Part shown: piece by piece, positions 40,501 to 52,265 of the stretch | Position numbering within the stretch: the first letter of the stretch is position 1 | Layout of the letters: every line of letters begins with the position of its first letter | NCBI GenBank assembly: GCA_963920705.1 | Contig: OY987226.1 | Coordinates: forward strand, 3,536,501-3,600,500 | DNA: 64,000 nt | Source of the DNA: Odiellus spinosus | Taxonomy: Eukaryota > Arthropoda > Arachnida > Opiliones > Phalangiidae | Reading direction: 5' to 3' | Program-made: the position numbers and the translations under genes | Notes under the pieces: model-generated | Databases searched by the model: none | Told to the model about the DNA's origin: nothing | What the model saw: the letters and a program-made list of their open reading frames with translations, nothing else

Positions 40501-43500
40501 TCGAATTAAAAGTCAATTTGAAATATTTTTCTTATATTTTGGACTAATTCTGGAAACGTGAATTTTCTTATCCATCGTTATACGTTTGAATACGAGTAAT
40601 TTGTAGATAGATAAAGCGCCAAACGCTTATCTTCGGGTAAACCTTATACGTTTAACAATTATAAGAATATACAAATTCCATTTTTTTAGTTACAAACAGT
40701 TTATCCGAAAATAAAATATCTGAAAATATACGAATAACAGAAGATAATGGATATCCGATTCAGAGCTCTATAAAGGCGTTTTTCTTATGGCTTAAGATTT
40801 TTTTTTTATTTAAATAGCTTATGAACCACGCGAATCAAAATTTTTTTTTCGGGCTCTATGTGACAGGGCTAAGGGTTGGAATGTGCGTGCCATCATCTTG
40901 CAGCAAGAACGAACTGAATGAAATGCTCAAATTAGGTAAAAATAAATAAACATTAAAAGTAAACCATTCCTCGTAGCTTAATACTATCAGCAAAGGTCTA
41001 GTTTTACGTCATAGCCCATCACTTAAAAATAGACAAAAAAGTCATCACCCCCTGTCTGCTCGAGTGATTTGGACTCTTCCTCGATATTTTGAGTCGGGAG
41101 AGAGGGTACGGAATTTAAGCGGGCCGCCACGCTTGGCTATATTGTCTTCACTCCCAGTTTCTGGATTTCTCCGCAGAGTGGCGCTTTCTATTTCGCTATT
41201 TACACGGCGACTGCGGCCGCTAGAGTGTCCCGAATCAGAATCTGCCGGTACATTTATTTAAAGGGAGGATGCAACCTAACAACAAGTGATTTTTTATCGA
41301 TTCCTTATTGTTTAAATAGGCCTAATCCACTAGTTAAAATATTTACAAACAAATATTAAACTAGAAATAAATTTAAAACTTACTCTGAAAATAGGCTTAG
41401 TGGGATTCATGGAGCTCCTGATTTCCTTGGGTGAAAAGTCTAGCGACCAATCGCGCGCGACGTAAGTCTCGTGGAGATCTCGCGTGAACGAAGGGCCTTT
41501 GCTCATTGGTCGCTAGACCTTACATGGACGCGATTCAGGATCTCCATGAATCCCGCTAAGCCTATTTTCAGGGTAAGTTTTAAATTTATTTCTAGTTTAA
41601 TATTTGTATTGTAAACTTTTTATCGATGGATTAGGCCTATTTAAACGATAAGGAATCGATAAAAAAAATCACTTGTAATTAGGTTTCATTCTCCCTTTAA
41701 CCCTTTGCTGATATTATTAAGCTACGGGGCGTTGTTTACTTTTAAGTAATAAAGTGATAGACTTTTGATAAAACATAATATTTTCAGGAGGTTCAAAGAT
41801 AGGACTTCACATTGATATTGATTCTTGCGAGGTGAATGAAGGTTGGAAAGTGAACACAATGCAGATAACGGTTATGTAAGCAATGATAAAGCGTACTTTT
41901 GGTCAAACGTAATATTACATCGTGTCAGAAGCCGATGAAACCCTCCTTTGAAGTCTATTACTCCCGGGTCTTGTCTACCCCTCTCTGAATGGGTTAGTTT
42001 CAAAAAGCGCGATTCGTACGCCTCCTAACGGTAGATATTTTCGGATCGGGAGTTCGTCGAGCGAATATCTCTAGCAGCCTCGGAGTTCGTCAAAAAAACG
42101 TCGTCGTTTGTGGAGAGAGAGAATTTCCAATTTTCCGTAGACAGGGGGGTATGAAGTAGGATCCCTCCGATCTCGTAAAATTGGGAATTTTACCCATACA
42201 GAGAGGAGCGCTATATGGAACATTAGAGTTGTAGACTTCAAAGGAGGGTTTCATCGGCTTCTGATCGTGTAAATATATGCAAATATTCCCTTGTTAATTT
42301 TAAAATATACTAAGAAAAACAGTGAGAAACTTAGATATGAATAAATGTTATTTTTACATAAAATGGAATGGAGGTTTACTGCTCAGACCACCAAATAAGC
42401 AACTCGTATCAAAATAAGGGGGTCGGGTTGTTCAATGGAGAATAACTTTAGGCAATATTATCAGCAAAGGGCCAGGTAAACGTACAAGCTCATCACTTAA
42501 AAATAGACAAAAAAGTCATCACCCCTGTCTGGCTCGAGTGATTTGGACTGTTCCTCGATATTTTGAGTCGGGAGAGAGGGACGGAATTTAGGCGGGCCGC
42601 GCTTGACAATGACTATATTACCTTCCCTCCCAACTTCCAAATTTCTCCAAAGGGTGGCGCTTCCTCCGTTCACTACTGCGGCCGCTAGAGTGTCTCGAAT
42701 CAGAATCTGTCGGTACTTTTACCCGAACCTTTGCTGATAGTATTAAGTTAAGGGGCGTTGTATACTTTTATGGAATGTATATGTAAAGCTTGTCTCCCAT
42801 ACGACCGAATCCCCATTCAACCGAACCCATTCCCATTCAACCAAAAAACCCGCACTTTGGCGGATTTTGGATTCGGTCCAATGGGACAGTCCCATTGGAC
42901 TGAATAAACTGTATTTCTCCGGTTTTGAACAGTAGGTCACTACGTAACCTAACCTAACCTAACCTAACCCAACCTCAAAACATAACCCAAACTAACCCAG
43001 CCTAACCTGACAAGGCTTAAAATTTTGAACAGTAGGTCACAACGAAACCTAACCCAACCCAACCTAACTTATCCCAACCAACCCAAAATGGACTAACACA
43101 TGGCCGCGAGTAAAAAGCGGAATTAGAAGAGTCTCTGAGTATGTCGTCTTATATTCTTGGGGATGATTTACTTGTGGTAACATTGATATAATATACATAA
43201 AGAAAGTTTTGATTCCATAGGAAGAAATCCCATTCAATCGAAACCCGCCAGTTGGCTATTTTTAATATGAACTTGGCTATATTATCGTTCGGTCGAATGG
43301 GAATTCGGTCGTATGGGATATGACCATATGTAGAAGGGGGTTTAACAAGGACAGTCGAGTCCCTTTTTTGGTGGTCTGAGGTAACGTTTTTCATTTGTGT
43401 TAAGGAAAATATAACTTTCTTTACCCCAAAAGTGAAACGCGATGACTCGAAGGAGGAACCTCTAAAACTTCTTTATAATACAAAATTAATGAGGAAAAAA

Positions 43501-46500
43501 ATTTCAACACGCCAAAATTCTAATATATAGAATAAGAGAATCTTCTCTTTATATTTATTTTAGGACTATCCTGAGTTGTTTCATCTTAGTGTGTTTGCTT
43601 TCGACGATAATAGTAGAATTGAAGGCGCGTAAACATGGAAGCGTTGTTTACGATCTTGAAAAAAGTAAGTTGTTTAAGTGCTAGCAAGAATTCATTCAGG
43701 TTCCATAAGAATATGGGAGGGCCGCGATTCAATAACCATCCTCCCAAACTTTGTAGCAAAAGTTCGTCCGCTTCGAATCGATTTTTCAAGTAAATCGCTC
43801 CTGACATTATATTATTAACCCGCGCCACTAACGACCTTGACATAATACTTTGGGTAATAAAAATGGAGCCGACCGAAAAAAGATCTAAGCGTACAAATGT
43901 TGCGAAAATTGCGGACGAACTTTTGTTACAAAGTTTGGGAGGATGGTACCAGAGGCTAAAACTATGCTCCCATATTCTTATGGAACCGAATGGATTCTTG
44001 GTGCTAGTAGTTTGTTTAAATTTTATGGCAGATCTTTTGAAATTATATTCAAATATTATTCGTTTGCTTAAAATAGACTTTATCATTCCAATTAACTTAT
44101 CCAAAGATAAAATATAAAACAATACGTCAGTTTTTATCCGAAAATGGCTATCTAGGCATAGGTGGAAATTTATCCGAGTTATACGTTCGGATAACAAGTT
44201 TTAAAATCAATTTTCGTCAAAAATAATAAATTTAAAACCAAAATGATTGGTTTAATTTTTTTGATTTGTTTTCTTCGAAAATTGTAATTTCAAATTGGAA
44301 TTAAACTTTAAAGAAATGCGAATTTTCTAATATGTTATACGTTTAAATACGAGTAACGTTATTATCTTCGGATTAACTATTATCTGAATTTACAAATTGC
44401 ATTTTTTAATCAGAAACAATTAATCTGAAAAATATATGAATAATAAAAGATAATGGTTATTCCGAGCACTATTACTGATTACAGAAGTAGATGAAACCCT
44501 CCTTTGAAGTCTACTACTCTAATCTTCCATATAGCGCGCCTCTCCGTATGGGTAAAATTCCCAATTTTACGAGATCGGAGGGGTCCTACTTCATACCCCC
44601 CTGTCTACGGAAAATTGGAAATTCTCTCTCTCCACAAACGACGACGTTTTTTTTTTTGACGAACTCCGAAGCTGCTAGAGATATTCGCTCGACGAACTCC
44701 CGCTCCGAAAATATCTACCGTTAGGAGGCGTACGAATCGCGCTTTTTGAAACTAACCCATACAGAGAGGGGTAGACAAGCCCAGGGAGTAATAGACTTCA
44801 AAGGAGGGTTTCATCGGCTTCTGCTGATTATCAAATGTCAGATTAAATTAGCTCGAAGAACCAAATTTCTTCCTAATAATAAATCCCTCTCTCAAATAGA
44901 AAGTTACCCTTATCGGATACTTATGTCATTCTCAATGGTGGTCAACCTCAAGAATCTAATGAGAACAAGGCCTTCGGGAACAAGATCCTTGGATTGCCTG
45001 AATGGAATTCGATATTTATCATGCACGTGGGTGATATTAGGTCACGCGTACTCTCTCTACGACTATCACATGTTCCGTAAGTTACGATTCAGTTTACAGA
45101 TTTATGGAATTAAAGGGAGAATGCAACCTAACAAGTGATTTTTTATCGATTCCTTATTGTTTAAATAGGCCTAATCCACTAGTTAAAAACATTTACGAAC
45201 AAATATCAAACTAGAAATAAATTTAAAACTTACCCGGAAAATATGCTTAGCGGGATTCATGGAGATCAGCTGATTTCCTCGCGTATAAGGTCTAGCGACC
45301 AATCGAACGCGATTGTAAATCTCGTGGAGATCACGCGTGAACGACGGGCCTTTACTCATTTGTCGCTATGCCTAACACGGAGGCCATTCAGGATCTCCAT
45401 GAATCCCGCTAAGCCTATTTTCCGGGTAAGTTTTATATTTAAGTCTCCCTTTAAACCTCGATTATTGTCGTTCAGTTTCCCTTTAAACCTCAATTTTGTT
45501 CTTTTAACGGGCTGGAATTTCAATCTAACTGATTTTGACAGTAGATTGTAATCACTAATTAAATGTTTAATATCCAATTTATAAAATAAACAATATTCAG
45601 GTGAACTAATTGACCTCAAGAAAGTGTTGAAGGATCCGCTGTTTTCCGTAGTCGCAAACGGTTTTCTATCTGTCGATTCATTTATGTTTATAACGTAAGT
45701 TTTGAAATTTCTTTTTCGCTAATTAAGTACACATTTGAATACTTTTTTAGCTCGACGCTCGTATCATACAGCATAGTTAAATTTTACGAATCCACAAAAA
45801 CATACAGTCCGATCATTACTATACTGCGTAGATTATTTAGGTAAGTAACGCTTATTTCCACAACTCTGATAATCGGCACTGTTTGTAATTTCTGTTAAAT
45901 CTCAGTTGACGAATTTTAAATGTCCATACTCATAAACCAACTTCAAGGGGCTACGGCCATTGGGGTGCAAATATAATGATGAATTATCACGATAGATGGC
46001 GCGCCGACGCCTCACTATCTCTCGCTCTCGTACTTATCCACGTATTACACCGTTGCTACGGGAAACCCGTCGAGATTCGAAGCGCGAGGGGAAGGGTTAC
46101 CGTCTAGTTTGTCTCTCTCGTCATAGCTGAGCCAATCAGGATCAGAATGGGAACAGATCGGCGCGTAAAGAGTGTACCCCAATGGCGCGCTGCCCCTCCA
46201 AATTCCTCTTCAATTTCGAATTCGTCTATAAGGAATTCTCGCTACCCGTATCATTACAATTTTGGGTTGAACTTTAACCTAATTGACGACCCCGGAAGTA
46301 AACCACATTTATCATTTGATTGTTATTTTTTTGCAGATTGCTACCAGGAATGGTTCTAACAATCGGTATAGTTTTCTTGATGCCCTTAATATCATCGGGT
46401 CCCGATTTTCGAGAACTCTACGAAGGTCAAATTCAAAATTGCGAAAGATATTGGTGGACTAATTTACTTTTTATCAATAATTTAGTACCTGCAAATATTA

Positions 46501-49500
46501 ATGAAATGGTATTATTCTCTTGAGATTAAATAGGATCAAAAATTCAAAATATTACAATTGTTTTGGGCTTTTGCAGTGTATGGGACACTTCTGGTACCTC
46601 TCGGTGGATATGCAACTATTTATTGTTGGTATCGTGTATTTTCTATTATTATTCAAGTAAGAAAATTTATCGTACTTTGAATAACAGTTTTATAACCCAT
46701 TAAAAGGTTGAAGAAACGCGCGAAAAAATAGTTTCTTAATTTTCAAAGCTTTACGTAGAGCTCGGAATTCGTATAATTTTTATTAATCGGATAAAATCTA
46801 CTAAATTCTGACGTATATTATCTGTTTAATTAAAAATAGACTATTAACTTATTCGAAGATAAAGTAAAAAACGTAATCCATATCCCTTTTAATCCAAAAA
46901 TGGCAACTTATCTTAGAATATTATCCGCGTTATACGTTCGGATATTTTTCTGAAAAATAACGAATAAAAAGATGATTTAAAATCTTCGTTTCGTTGTTTT
47001 ATTTATATTCTTCGAATTAAAAGTCAATTTGAAATATTTTTCTTATATTTTAGACTATTTCTGGAAATGAGAATTTTCTTATCCATCGTTATACGTTTGA
47101 ATACGAGTAATTTGTTCGTAGATAAAGCGGCGAAGGCTTATCTTCGGGGTAAACCTTATACGTTTAACAATTATACGAATATACAAATTTCATTGTTTTA
47201 GTTACAAACAATTTATCCGAAAATAAAATATCTGAAAATATACGAATAACAGAAGATAATGAATATCCAATTCCGAGCTCTAATAACACGAGCAGTTCGT
47301 GACTATACACGGTATCAATCTTTTATAGGAAAAGTATTTACGGCAAAGTATTTTTGGTCATATGCGTGGGAGTATCGGTAATCGCGAACGGAACCTTGAC
47401 GTACGCGATGGATTTTCCTCCCGCAGTTTTAACAAGATATATCGATTTTAAGTAAGATTAATACTTTGTCAAAATATAAAGAATTTAGAATTAAGTAAGA
47501 ATTCAACCAATGTTATTTGTAGGTTCTTGATGCGATACACTAGGTTTATGTACGTACTACCACAAGCTCACCTTGGTGTATACACCGTTGGTTTATATCT
47601 GGGAACATATTTGGTACGAAACCCCAAGATTAAACTCTCAGAAGTAAGTAAACTCGTTCCACGATCCTAAAAGCTTCTTAAATGTTTATGCTTTCAAACC
47701 AATTTTCTAAATTCAAGTCAAATCTCATATTATTGAAGATATTCTTAGATAATATATTAATTCATTTAATTGGCCGAATTTTCGTTGAAAGCCAACCTCT
47801 TCAGGTCTGGAATCTAATAACATCGCGACTATTGTGCCAATCGCGGTGGAGTAGCGACTGGGGAGCAAAACTAGCGAATGCCAGCCGGCACGTTGAATAA
47901 AGGCATTGTTCAGGGGACCCGTGAACTTGTGGCATTGTTCCGGGGATCCGTAAACTTGGGGTATTGTTCAGGGGATCCGTAAACTTGGGGTATTGTTCAG
48001 GGGATCCGTAAACTTGTGGCATTGTTCAGGGGATCCGTAAACTTGGGGTATTGTTCAGGGGATCCGTAAACTTGGGGTATTGTTCAGGGGATCCGTAAAC
48101 TTGGGGCATTGTTCAGGGGATCCGTAAACTTGGGGCATTGTTCAGGAGCTCAAGAACTTTGGGCACTGCTGATGGGACATGTGCAAATTTCGTGTGGTTA
48201 CTTCAAGCGTTCAGTGAGCGGGGACCCGCGTCTTGGATCACGAGTGGGCCCAGATTTCGTGGGTACGCCATTGGTCAATGGCGCTTTATCAAGCCGAATA
48301 GCGGTAGCGTTGGTAAAGTTCTGTTTGTGCAACATATAGTCTCAATGTTATAAGGATTCCAGACCCACCGAGGGTGGAGTTTATCGAACACGCGGTCAAT
48401 TGCATAAATGTCATTAACAATAGTGGTCATCTTACGTGGGTTGGACAATTGCTAGTTGTTCTGGCCTGATCATTTTGTACGCCATCTACCCTTGGAATAA
48501 AACCGGTAATTACACGATGGTTGAGGCCATTATCTACTCCGCGACCAGTAAAACATCTTGGGCTATATGTCTCGCTTGGCTCGTATTGGCTTGTTTCGCG
48601 GAAAAAGGCGGTAAGATTAAATTTATTAACTCTTATAGCACGCCTTTTTTTTCTAAAATATCCTTTAAAAGTTCGAATTTGAAAATTATAAAGCCGCGTT
48701 CATACTAGACCTTGGAATCGATTTAAACCGTTTCAAAAACGTTTCGCTCGAGTCGCGTGAACAGGAAGGTGTCTTTTCACGAATCGATTTGATTCGATTT
48801 CTCGAAACTGCTTCGGGAACCAGTTTCGTACCGATTCGGTTTCAACAATCAATAGTTGAAGCTACAATAAATCGATTTATGAAGATAACGCGTGTGAACA
48901 CGTGGTGCTTAAATCGATTCAGGCGATTTGAATATGGGTTTGATTTTACCGTTTCAAATCGATTAAGAAATTCTAGTGTGACCGTAACTTAATTGCGATT
49001 AAAACATAAATATGTACTTGAAACAGAATGAAAATAATTATATAATATCCTAAAAATTCGAGATGCATTTTTTAATCCAATATTATATCGAGATTTCAAT
49101 TTTACAGGTTATGTAAACGATATACTATGCTGGCCAGGATTTCAACCTCTTGTTAAAATATCCTACATGGTGTATTTAATACACGTACCGCTAATCCTGT
49201 TGTTTCAATACACCAAACAAGGGCCTCGAGACTATTCGCACACCGATAATGTAAATATAAACTTAACTATTAATTATATTTAGCAATTAGTGCTCCCAAG
49301 TTTTATCTTTATATCAAGAATCCATTCAGGTTCCATAAGAATATGGGAGGGCCGCGATTCAATAACCATCCTCCCAAACTTTGTAGCAAAAGTTCGTCCG
49401 CTTCGAATCGATTTTTCAAGTAAATCGCTCCTGATATCTATTATTAACCGGCGCCACTAACGACCTTGACATAATATTTTGAGTAATAAAAATGGAGCCG

Positions 49501-50876
49501 ACCGAAAAAAGATCTAAGCGTACAAATGTAGCGAAAATTGCAGACGAACTTTTGTTAAAAAGTTTGGGAGGATGGTACCAGAGGCTAAAGCTATGCTCCC
49601 ATATTCTTATGGAACCTGAATGGATTCTTGTTTATATAGATCAAACTTAAGTATCAGATATTGCTGGACCTTTTGTCTATTCAACCTCATTTTAACTATT
49701 TTTTAAATCTAATTTTTATCTGTCCAAACTGATTCTTATTTTGACAGATAATTTAATTCTAATTTTATTATTTTTTTCTTGCAAATAAATATTCAGATAA
49801 TATCCGTTTATTTAAAAATAGGCAAATTATAATTCAAGTTAACTTATCCGAAGATAAAAAAATAATATCCGAAAATGTAAACTTATCATAGAAAATTATC
49901 CAAGTTGTATAATTCGGATGAGAAAATTAAAAAATCAATTTTCGTCCAAAAATATTCTTCGAATTTTAAGTGAATTTGAATTATATTTCTTTCATTTTAC
50001 AAGAATTTTAAGAAACGCCAATTTTTTTTATCCATTGTTATTCGTTTTAAATTGAGTAACTTGTTAATAAAGAAAGCTTGAAACAGATTTATCTACGGAT
50101 ACTCTGAACATCCATTTTAACTACAAATTTCAAACGAAAATTGAAATTTGTATATTCGTATAATTGTTAAACGTATAAGGTTTATCCGAAGATAAGCGTT
50201 TGGCGCTTTATCTATCTACAAATTACTCGTTTTCAAACGTATAACGATGGATAAGAAAATTCACGTTTCCAGAATTAGTCTAAAATATAAGAAACATATT
50301 TCAAATTGACTTTTAATTCGAAGAATATAAATAAAACAATAAGATTTTAAATCATCTTTTTATTCGTTATTTTTCAGGAAAATAAATTTTGAATGTTTTT
50401 TATCCGAACGTATAACGCGGATAATATTCTAAGATAAGTTGCCATTTTTGGATAAAAACGGATATGGATTATGTTTTTTACTTTATCTTCGAATAAGTTA
50501 ACTCGAATGAAAAATAGTCTAATTTTAATTATAATATACATAAAAATTTAGTATATTTTATCCAATTAATAAAAATGATACGAATTCCAAGCACTAATTA
50601 TATATACATTCTATATTATAGGTTTTCAACTTTTTCGGCCTTATATGCACGAGTCATATTATCGCTGGAATAATCAAGATTTTCTACGAAGGTCCTATCA
50701 TCGAGCTTGAGAGGCTATTTTGGGAATGGATATTTTCTGAGAAAGAGGATATTGTTAAGGATTACGAAGATAAACCCAAGTTGCAAATGGTTCTAAGCGA
50801 TCATCCATCGGAAATAAAACTTGAAAATGGAGTTGAAAAAACTAGTAATGAGAATGGCAATGACAGTCATTTGTAA
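37596..50876 (+). CDS. Gene D: NRF-6-like multi-pass acyltransferase, complete, 15 exons
   Basis: Exons: 37596-37902, 39938-40173, 40818-40935, 41788-41875, 43564-43664, 44900-45076, 45601-45694, 45751-45840, 46337-46508, 46577-46656, 47329-47451, 47523-47643, 48424-48610, 49108-49250, 50622-50876; 2292 nt, 763 aa. Signal peptide about 1-25; a second in-frame ATG at 37608 would shorten it slightly. The NRF domain has GECMGS, YQQC, GQYC, GMCVPSSCS and DSCE. The acyltransferase-3 domain has SLDCLNGIRY, WVILGHAY (His near 332), WWTNLLFINN, CMGHFWYLSVD, and WPGFQPLVKISY before YLIHVPL, which are closer to the usual family consensus than in B and C. The donors of exon 2 (GTATAA) and exon 9 (GTATTA) are weak but give the conserved phases. 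The tail is acidic. D is closest to E. Introns carry TSD7, TTAA, AT-1 and FB elements and two minisatellites. Confidence 0.93.
37925..38244 (+). mobile_element. TSD7-B element, copy 7 (gene D intron 1)
   Basis: 320 bp, with a deletion of about 15 bp near its right end, flanked by the exact 7-bp duplication TTTATAT (37918-37924 and 38245-38251). It starts only 22 bases after the exon 1 donor. Confidence 0.9.
38465..38627. mobile_element. FB-4 foldback element, copy 2 (gene D intron 1)
   Basis: The ends GCGAGGGGTC and GAGTGTCTGCCCCCTCGC are inverted. The interior words match 24983-25141. Confidence 0.68.
38690..39850 (+). repeat. 39-bp minisatellite, about 29 units (gene D intron 1)
   Basis: The unit is GGAATTATTTAAAATCCCTG then ACTTATCCCCGAGTTCCTA. 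Shorter units with TATCCGGAGTT recur in two blocks, which suggests block duplication. It ends about 85 bp before exon 2. The 117-nt (3 x 39) periodic open frame near 39601-39825 is an artefact. Confidence 0.95.
40214..40772 (+). mobile_element. AT-1 element (gene D intron 2)
   Basis: About 560 bp, from TAGAGCTCGGAATTCGTATA to CAGAGCTCTA. The interior matches the other AT-1 copies (TTATACGTTCGGATAAAAA, TTATCCATCGTTATACGTTT). It uses TA on both sides. Confidence 0.72.
40955..41755 (+). mobile_element. TSD7-D element, copy 1, split by TTAA-A (gene D intron 3)
   Basis: The left arm includes AAAGTAAACCATTCCTCGTA and TATCAGCAAAGG; the right arm is CCTTTGCTGATATTATTAAG then CTACGGGGCGTTGTTTACTT, running to GACTTTTG. 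A TTAA-A element (41262-41696) is inserted near the right arm. The outermost left end is eroded. Confidence 0.7.
41262..41696 (+). mobile_element. TTAA-A element, copy 5, nested in TSD7-D
   Basis: 435 bp with TTAA on both sides (41258-41261 and 41697-41700). Ends AGGGAGGATGCAACC and GGTTTCATTCTCCCT. It has the longer central loop (GCGCGCGACGTAAGTCTCG) seen also at 15118-15552 and 62091-62523. Confidence 0.85.
41926..42263 (+). mobile_element. TSD7-B element, copy 8 (gene D intron 4)
   Basis: 338 bp, flanked by the exact 7-bp duplication ATCGTGT (41919-41925 and 42264-42270). It starts about 50 bases after the exon 4 donor. Confidence 0.9.
42440..42776 (+). mobile_element. TSD7-D element, copy 2 (gene D intron 4)
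   Basis: Carries TATTATCAGCAAAGGG at the left, CTCGAGTGATTTGGACTGTT and GGCGGGCCGCGCTTGAC inside, and CCTTTGCTGATAGTATTAAG at the right. Outer ends are partly lost. Confidence 0.65.
42795..43318. mobile_element. Inverted-repeat element containing an interstitial (CCTAA)n tract
   Basis: The arms start TCCCATACGACCGAAT and end ATTCGGTCGTATGGGA, enclosing a second pair CCATTCAACCGAA / TTCGGTCGAATGG. Inside (42950-43090) are two stretches of CCTAA-type repeats, the first about five clean units. Each follows the word TTTTGAACAGTAGGTCAC, so the tract and its flank were duplicated together. Confidence 0.72.
43685..44000 (+). mobile_element. TSD7-C element, full copy (gene D intron 5)
   Basis: 316 bp, CAAGAATTCATTCAGG to GAATGGATTCTTG, flanked by the exact 7-bp duplication GTGCTAG (43678-43684 and 44001-44007). 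It starts 20 bases after the exon 5 donor. Long terminal repeats (over 50 bp) make the same ADELLLQSLGGW peptide appear on both strands. Confidence 0.9.
44018..44471 (+). mobile_element. AT-1 element, diverged copy (gene D intron 5)
   Basis: Keeps GAGTTATACGTTCGGATAA and AATTAACTTATCCAAAGATA in family order, but the ends are degraded (CCGAGCACTA at the right). Confidence 0.55.
44482..44823 (-). mobile_element. TSD7-B element, copy 9 (gene D intron 5)
   Basis: 342 bp, reversed, flanked by the exact 7-bp duplication CTGATTA (44475-44481 and 44824-44830). It ends about 75 bases before exon 6. Confidence 0.9.
45114..45450 (+). mobile_element. TTAA-A element, copy 6, right arm shortened (gene D intron 6)
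   Basis: TTAA at 45110-45113 and 45451-45454. The left end is complete (AGGGAGAATGCAACC); the right arm jumps from GGGTAAGTTTTATATTT straight to TCTCCCT. Confidence 0.78.
45906..46229 (-). mobile_element. FB-3 element, copy 3 (gene D intron 8)
   Basis: Inverted relative to copies 1 and 2: starts TTGACGAATTTTAAATG and ends TTTCGAATTCGTCTA. It contains ATCACGATAGATGGCGCGCC. Confidence 0.72.
46756..47282 (+). mobile_element. AT-1 element (gene D intron 10)
   Basis: From TAGAGCTCGGAATTCGTATA to AATTCCGAGCTCTA, with TA at both ends. Ends about 45 bases before exon 11. Confidence 0.72.
47899..48145 (+). repeat. 29-bp minisatellite, about 9 units (gene D intron 12)
   Basis: The unit is GGGGATCCGTAAACTTGGGG then TATTGTTCA, with a GTGGCATTG variant. 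After 48150 the sequence is unique. Confidence 0.92.
48688..48991 (-). mobile_element. FB-1 element, copy 4, inverted (gene D intron 13)
   Basis: Starts AGCCGCGTTCATACTAGACC and ends TTCTAGTGTGACCGTAACTT, the reverse of copy 1. Confidence 0.7.
49315..49630 (+). mobile_element. TSD7-C element, full copy (gene D intron 14)
   Basis: 316 bp, CAAGAATCCATTCAGG to CTGAATGGATTCTTG, flanked by the exact 7-bp duplication TTTATAT (49308-49314 and 49631-49637). Confidence 0.9.
49740..50605. mobile_element. Two AT-1 elements in opposite orientation (gene D intron 14)
   Basis: A diverged forward copy (about 49740-50135) is followed by a better preserved reverse copy (about 50136-50605), which ends near TACGAATTCCAAGCACTA just before exon 15. 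Together they could form a large hairpin. Confidence 0.55.
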
Positions 50877-50880
50877 AAAA

Positions 50881-50886
50881 AATAAA
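50881..50886 (+). other. Polyadenylation signal AATAAA, gene D
   Basis: Lies four bases after the gene D stop codon; a second AATAAA occurs at 51002. Which one is used cannot be seen. Confidence 0.4.
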
Positions 50887-51401
50887 TAATACTTAATAAG
50901 AAACATATATAATATGTCAATTTTAACTTAAAATTCTGTAATTTAATCCCAGATTCCATAATCTAAGTGTAATTATAGTGTTTAGGAGCCTTTTTAATTT
51001 AAATAAATATTGGAATAAGGTAATTAATACTAATTATTATAACCGCTAATTATTATAACAGCGATATTGCAAACTTATTAGAGATATCGGACGAAGTCTT
51101 CAAAACTAAAGTTACCATCGAGAATTTATAGCCGCGTTCATACTAGACCTTTGAATCGATTTAAACAGTTTCAAAAAGTTTCACTAGAGTAGTGTGAACG
51201 GGAAACCGTCTTTTCGCGAATCGATTTGATTCAATTTCTCGAAACTGCTTCGGGAACCAGTTTCGAACCGATTCGGTTTCAACAACCGATAGATGAAGCT
51301 ACAATAAATCGATTTATATTAAATAAACGTGTGAACACGTGACGTTTAAAACAATTCCTGGAGATTTTAATATCGGTTTGATTTTACCGTTTCAAACCGA
51401 T

Positions 51402-51970
51402 AGTCCTGGTCGATTTCCAAAACCGGAAGTCTAGAGACACTCGCGAAAATTTTAGCGGGGAAAACTTTTGTCACGTGATCGTCCGCCATCTTTTTGTAGT
51501 GTGAAAATAGCGACAGACTAACCAACGCCTCCTATATTTTATCATATAGGAGTCGTTGGACTAACATCTTGAATTTCGTTTGTGGGAAATAAAATTAGAA
51601 ATAGTCTGGCAACCTGTTACTACAAAAAGATGGCGGCGCGGCCAAGGAGGATCAGAGAAGGAGAGGAAATGTGGGGACGGCGCGGTTCCTACTGCGTCGG
51701 CCTAAACTCCCACTCTGGGAGAACGGGGGTAGAGACGTTTCGTGGTAAAATGTTGTCACGTGGGTAAAACGAATCCTTTATGAGACGCGCTAGCTAGCGA
51801 CCACGTGACAACAGTTTACCTCGAGAATTTCCTATCCCCCCTTTCCACCCGAGTGGGAGGTTGGCTCTTCTCTCTCTAACTCAACGCAGCCCCACATTTC
51901 CTCTCCTTCTCTGATCCTCCTTGGCGCGGCTATGAGACAAGCGCCCATTTCCGGCAAATCGACCAGGACT
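51402..51970. mobile_element. Element with AGTCCTGGTCGATTT ends, inserted in FB-1
   Basis: Exact 15-bp inverted termini AGTCCTGGTCGATTT / AAATCGACCAGGACT. The site shows a 2-bp AT duplication. About 281 bp without the TSD7-A copy inside it. An internal hairpin lies at 51524-51557 (CGCCTCCTATATTTTATC and following). Confidence 0.72.
51643..51923 (+). mobile_element. TSD7-A element, copy 5, innermost of a triple nest
   Basis: 281 bp, CAAGGAGGATCAGAG to CTCTGATCCTCCTTG, flanked by the exact 7-bp duplication GCGCGGC (51636-51642 and 51924-51930). Confidence 0.9.
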
Positions 51971-52022
51971 ATTAAGAAATTTAGACACGGTCAAAATCAA
52001 TGACCGATCCAAACATCAGTAT

Positions 52023-52265
52023 AGGTACGGTCACACTATCATTTCTTAATCGATTTGAAACTGTGTTCACGCGTTATCTTTATAAATGGATTTATCGTAG
52101 CTTCATCTATCGGTTGTTGAAACCAAATTAGTACGAAACTGGTTCCCGAAGCAGTTTCGAGAAATCAAATCGAATCGAGAAAAGACAGTTTCCCATTCAC
52201 ATGACTCCAGCGAATCGTTTTGAAAGGGTTTAAATCAATTTCAAGGCCTAGTATGAACACGGCTT
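52023..52265 (+). mobile_element. FB-1 element, copy 6
   Basis: Runs from TAGGTACGGTCACACTATCA to CCTAGTATGAACACGGCTTT with the usual interior, slightly shortened. Confidence 0.66.

Larger units (their letters stand above)
51127..51997 (-). mobile_element. FB-1 element, copy 5, carrying two nested insertions
   Basis: Starts CCGCGTTCATACTAGACC. At 51402 it is interrupted inside TTTCAAACCGAT and resumes at 51971 with ATTAAGAAATTTAG, which is the expected continuation of the family. Confidence 0.72.

Noticed and set aside
43586..44197. 203-residue open frame on the minus strand
   Set aside because: It runs through exon 5 of gene D, intron sequence and a TSD7-C element without any coherent domain. 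The peptide ADELLLQSLGGW appears on both strands because of the terminal repeats.
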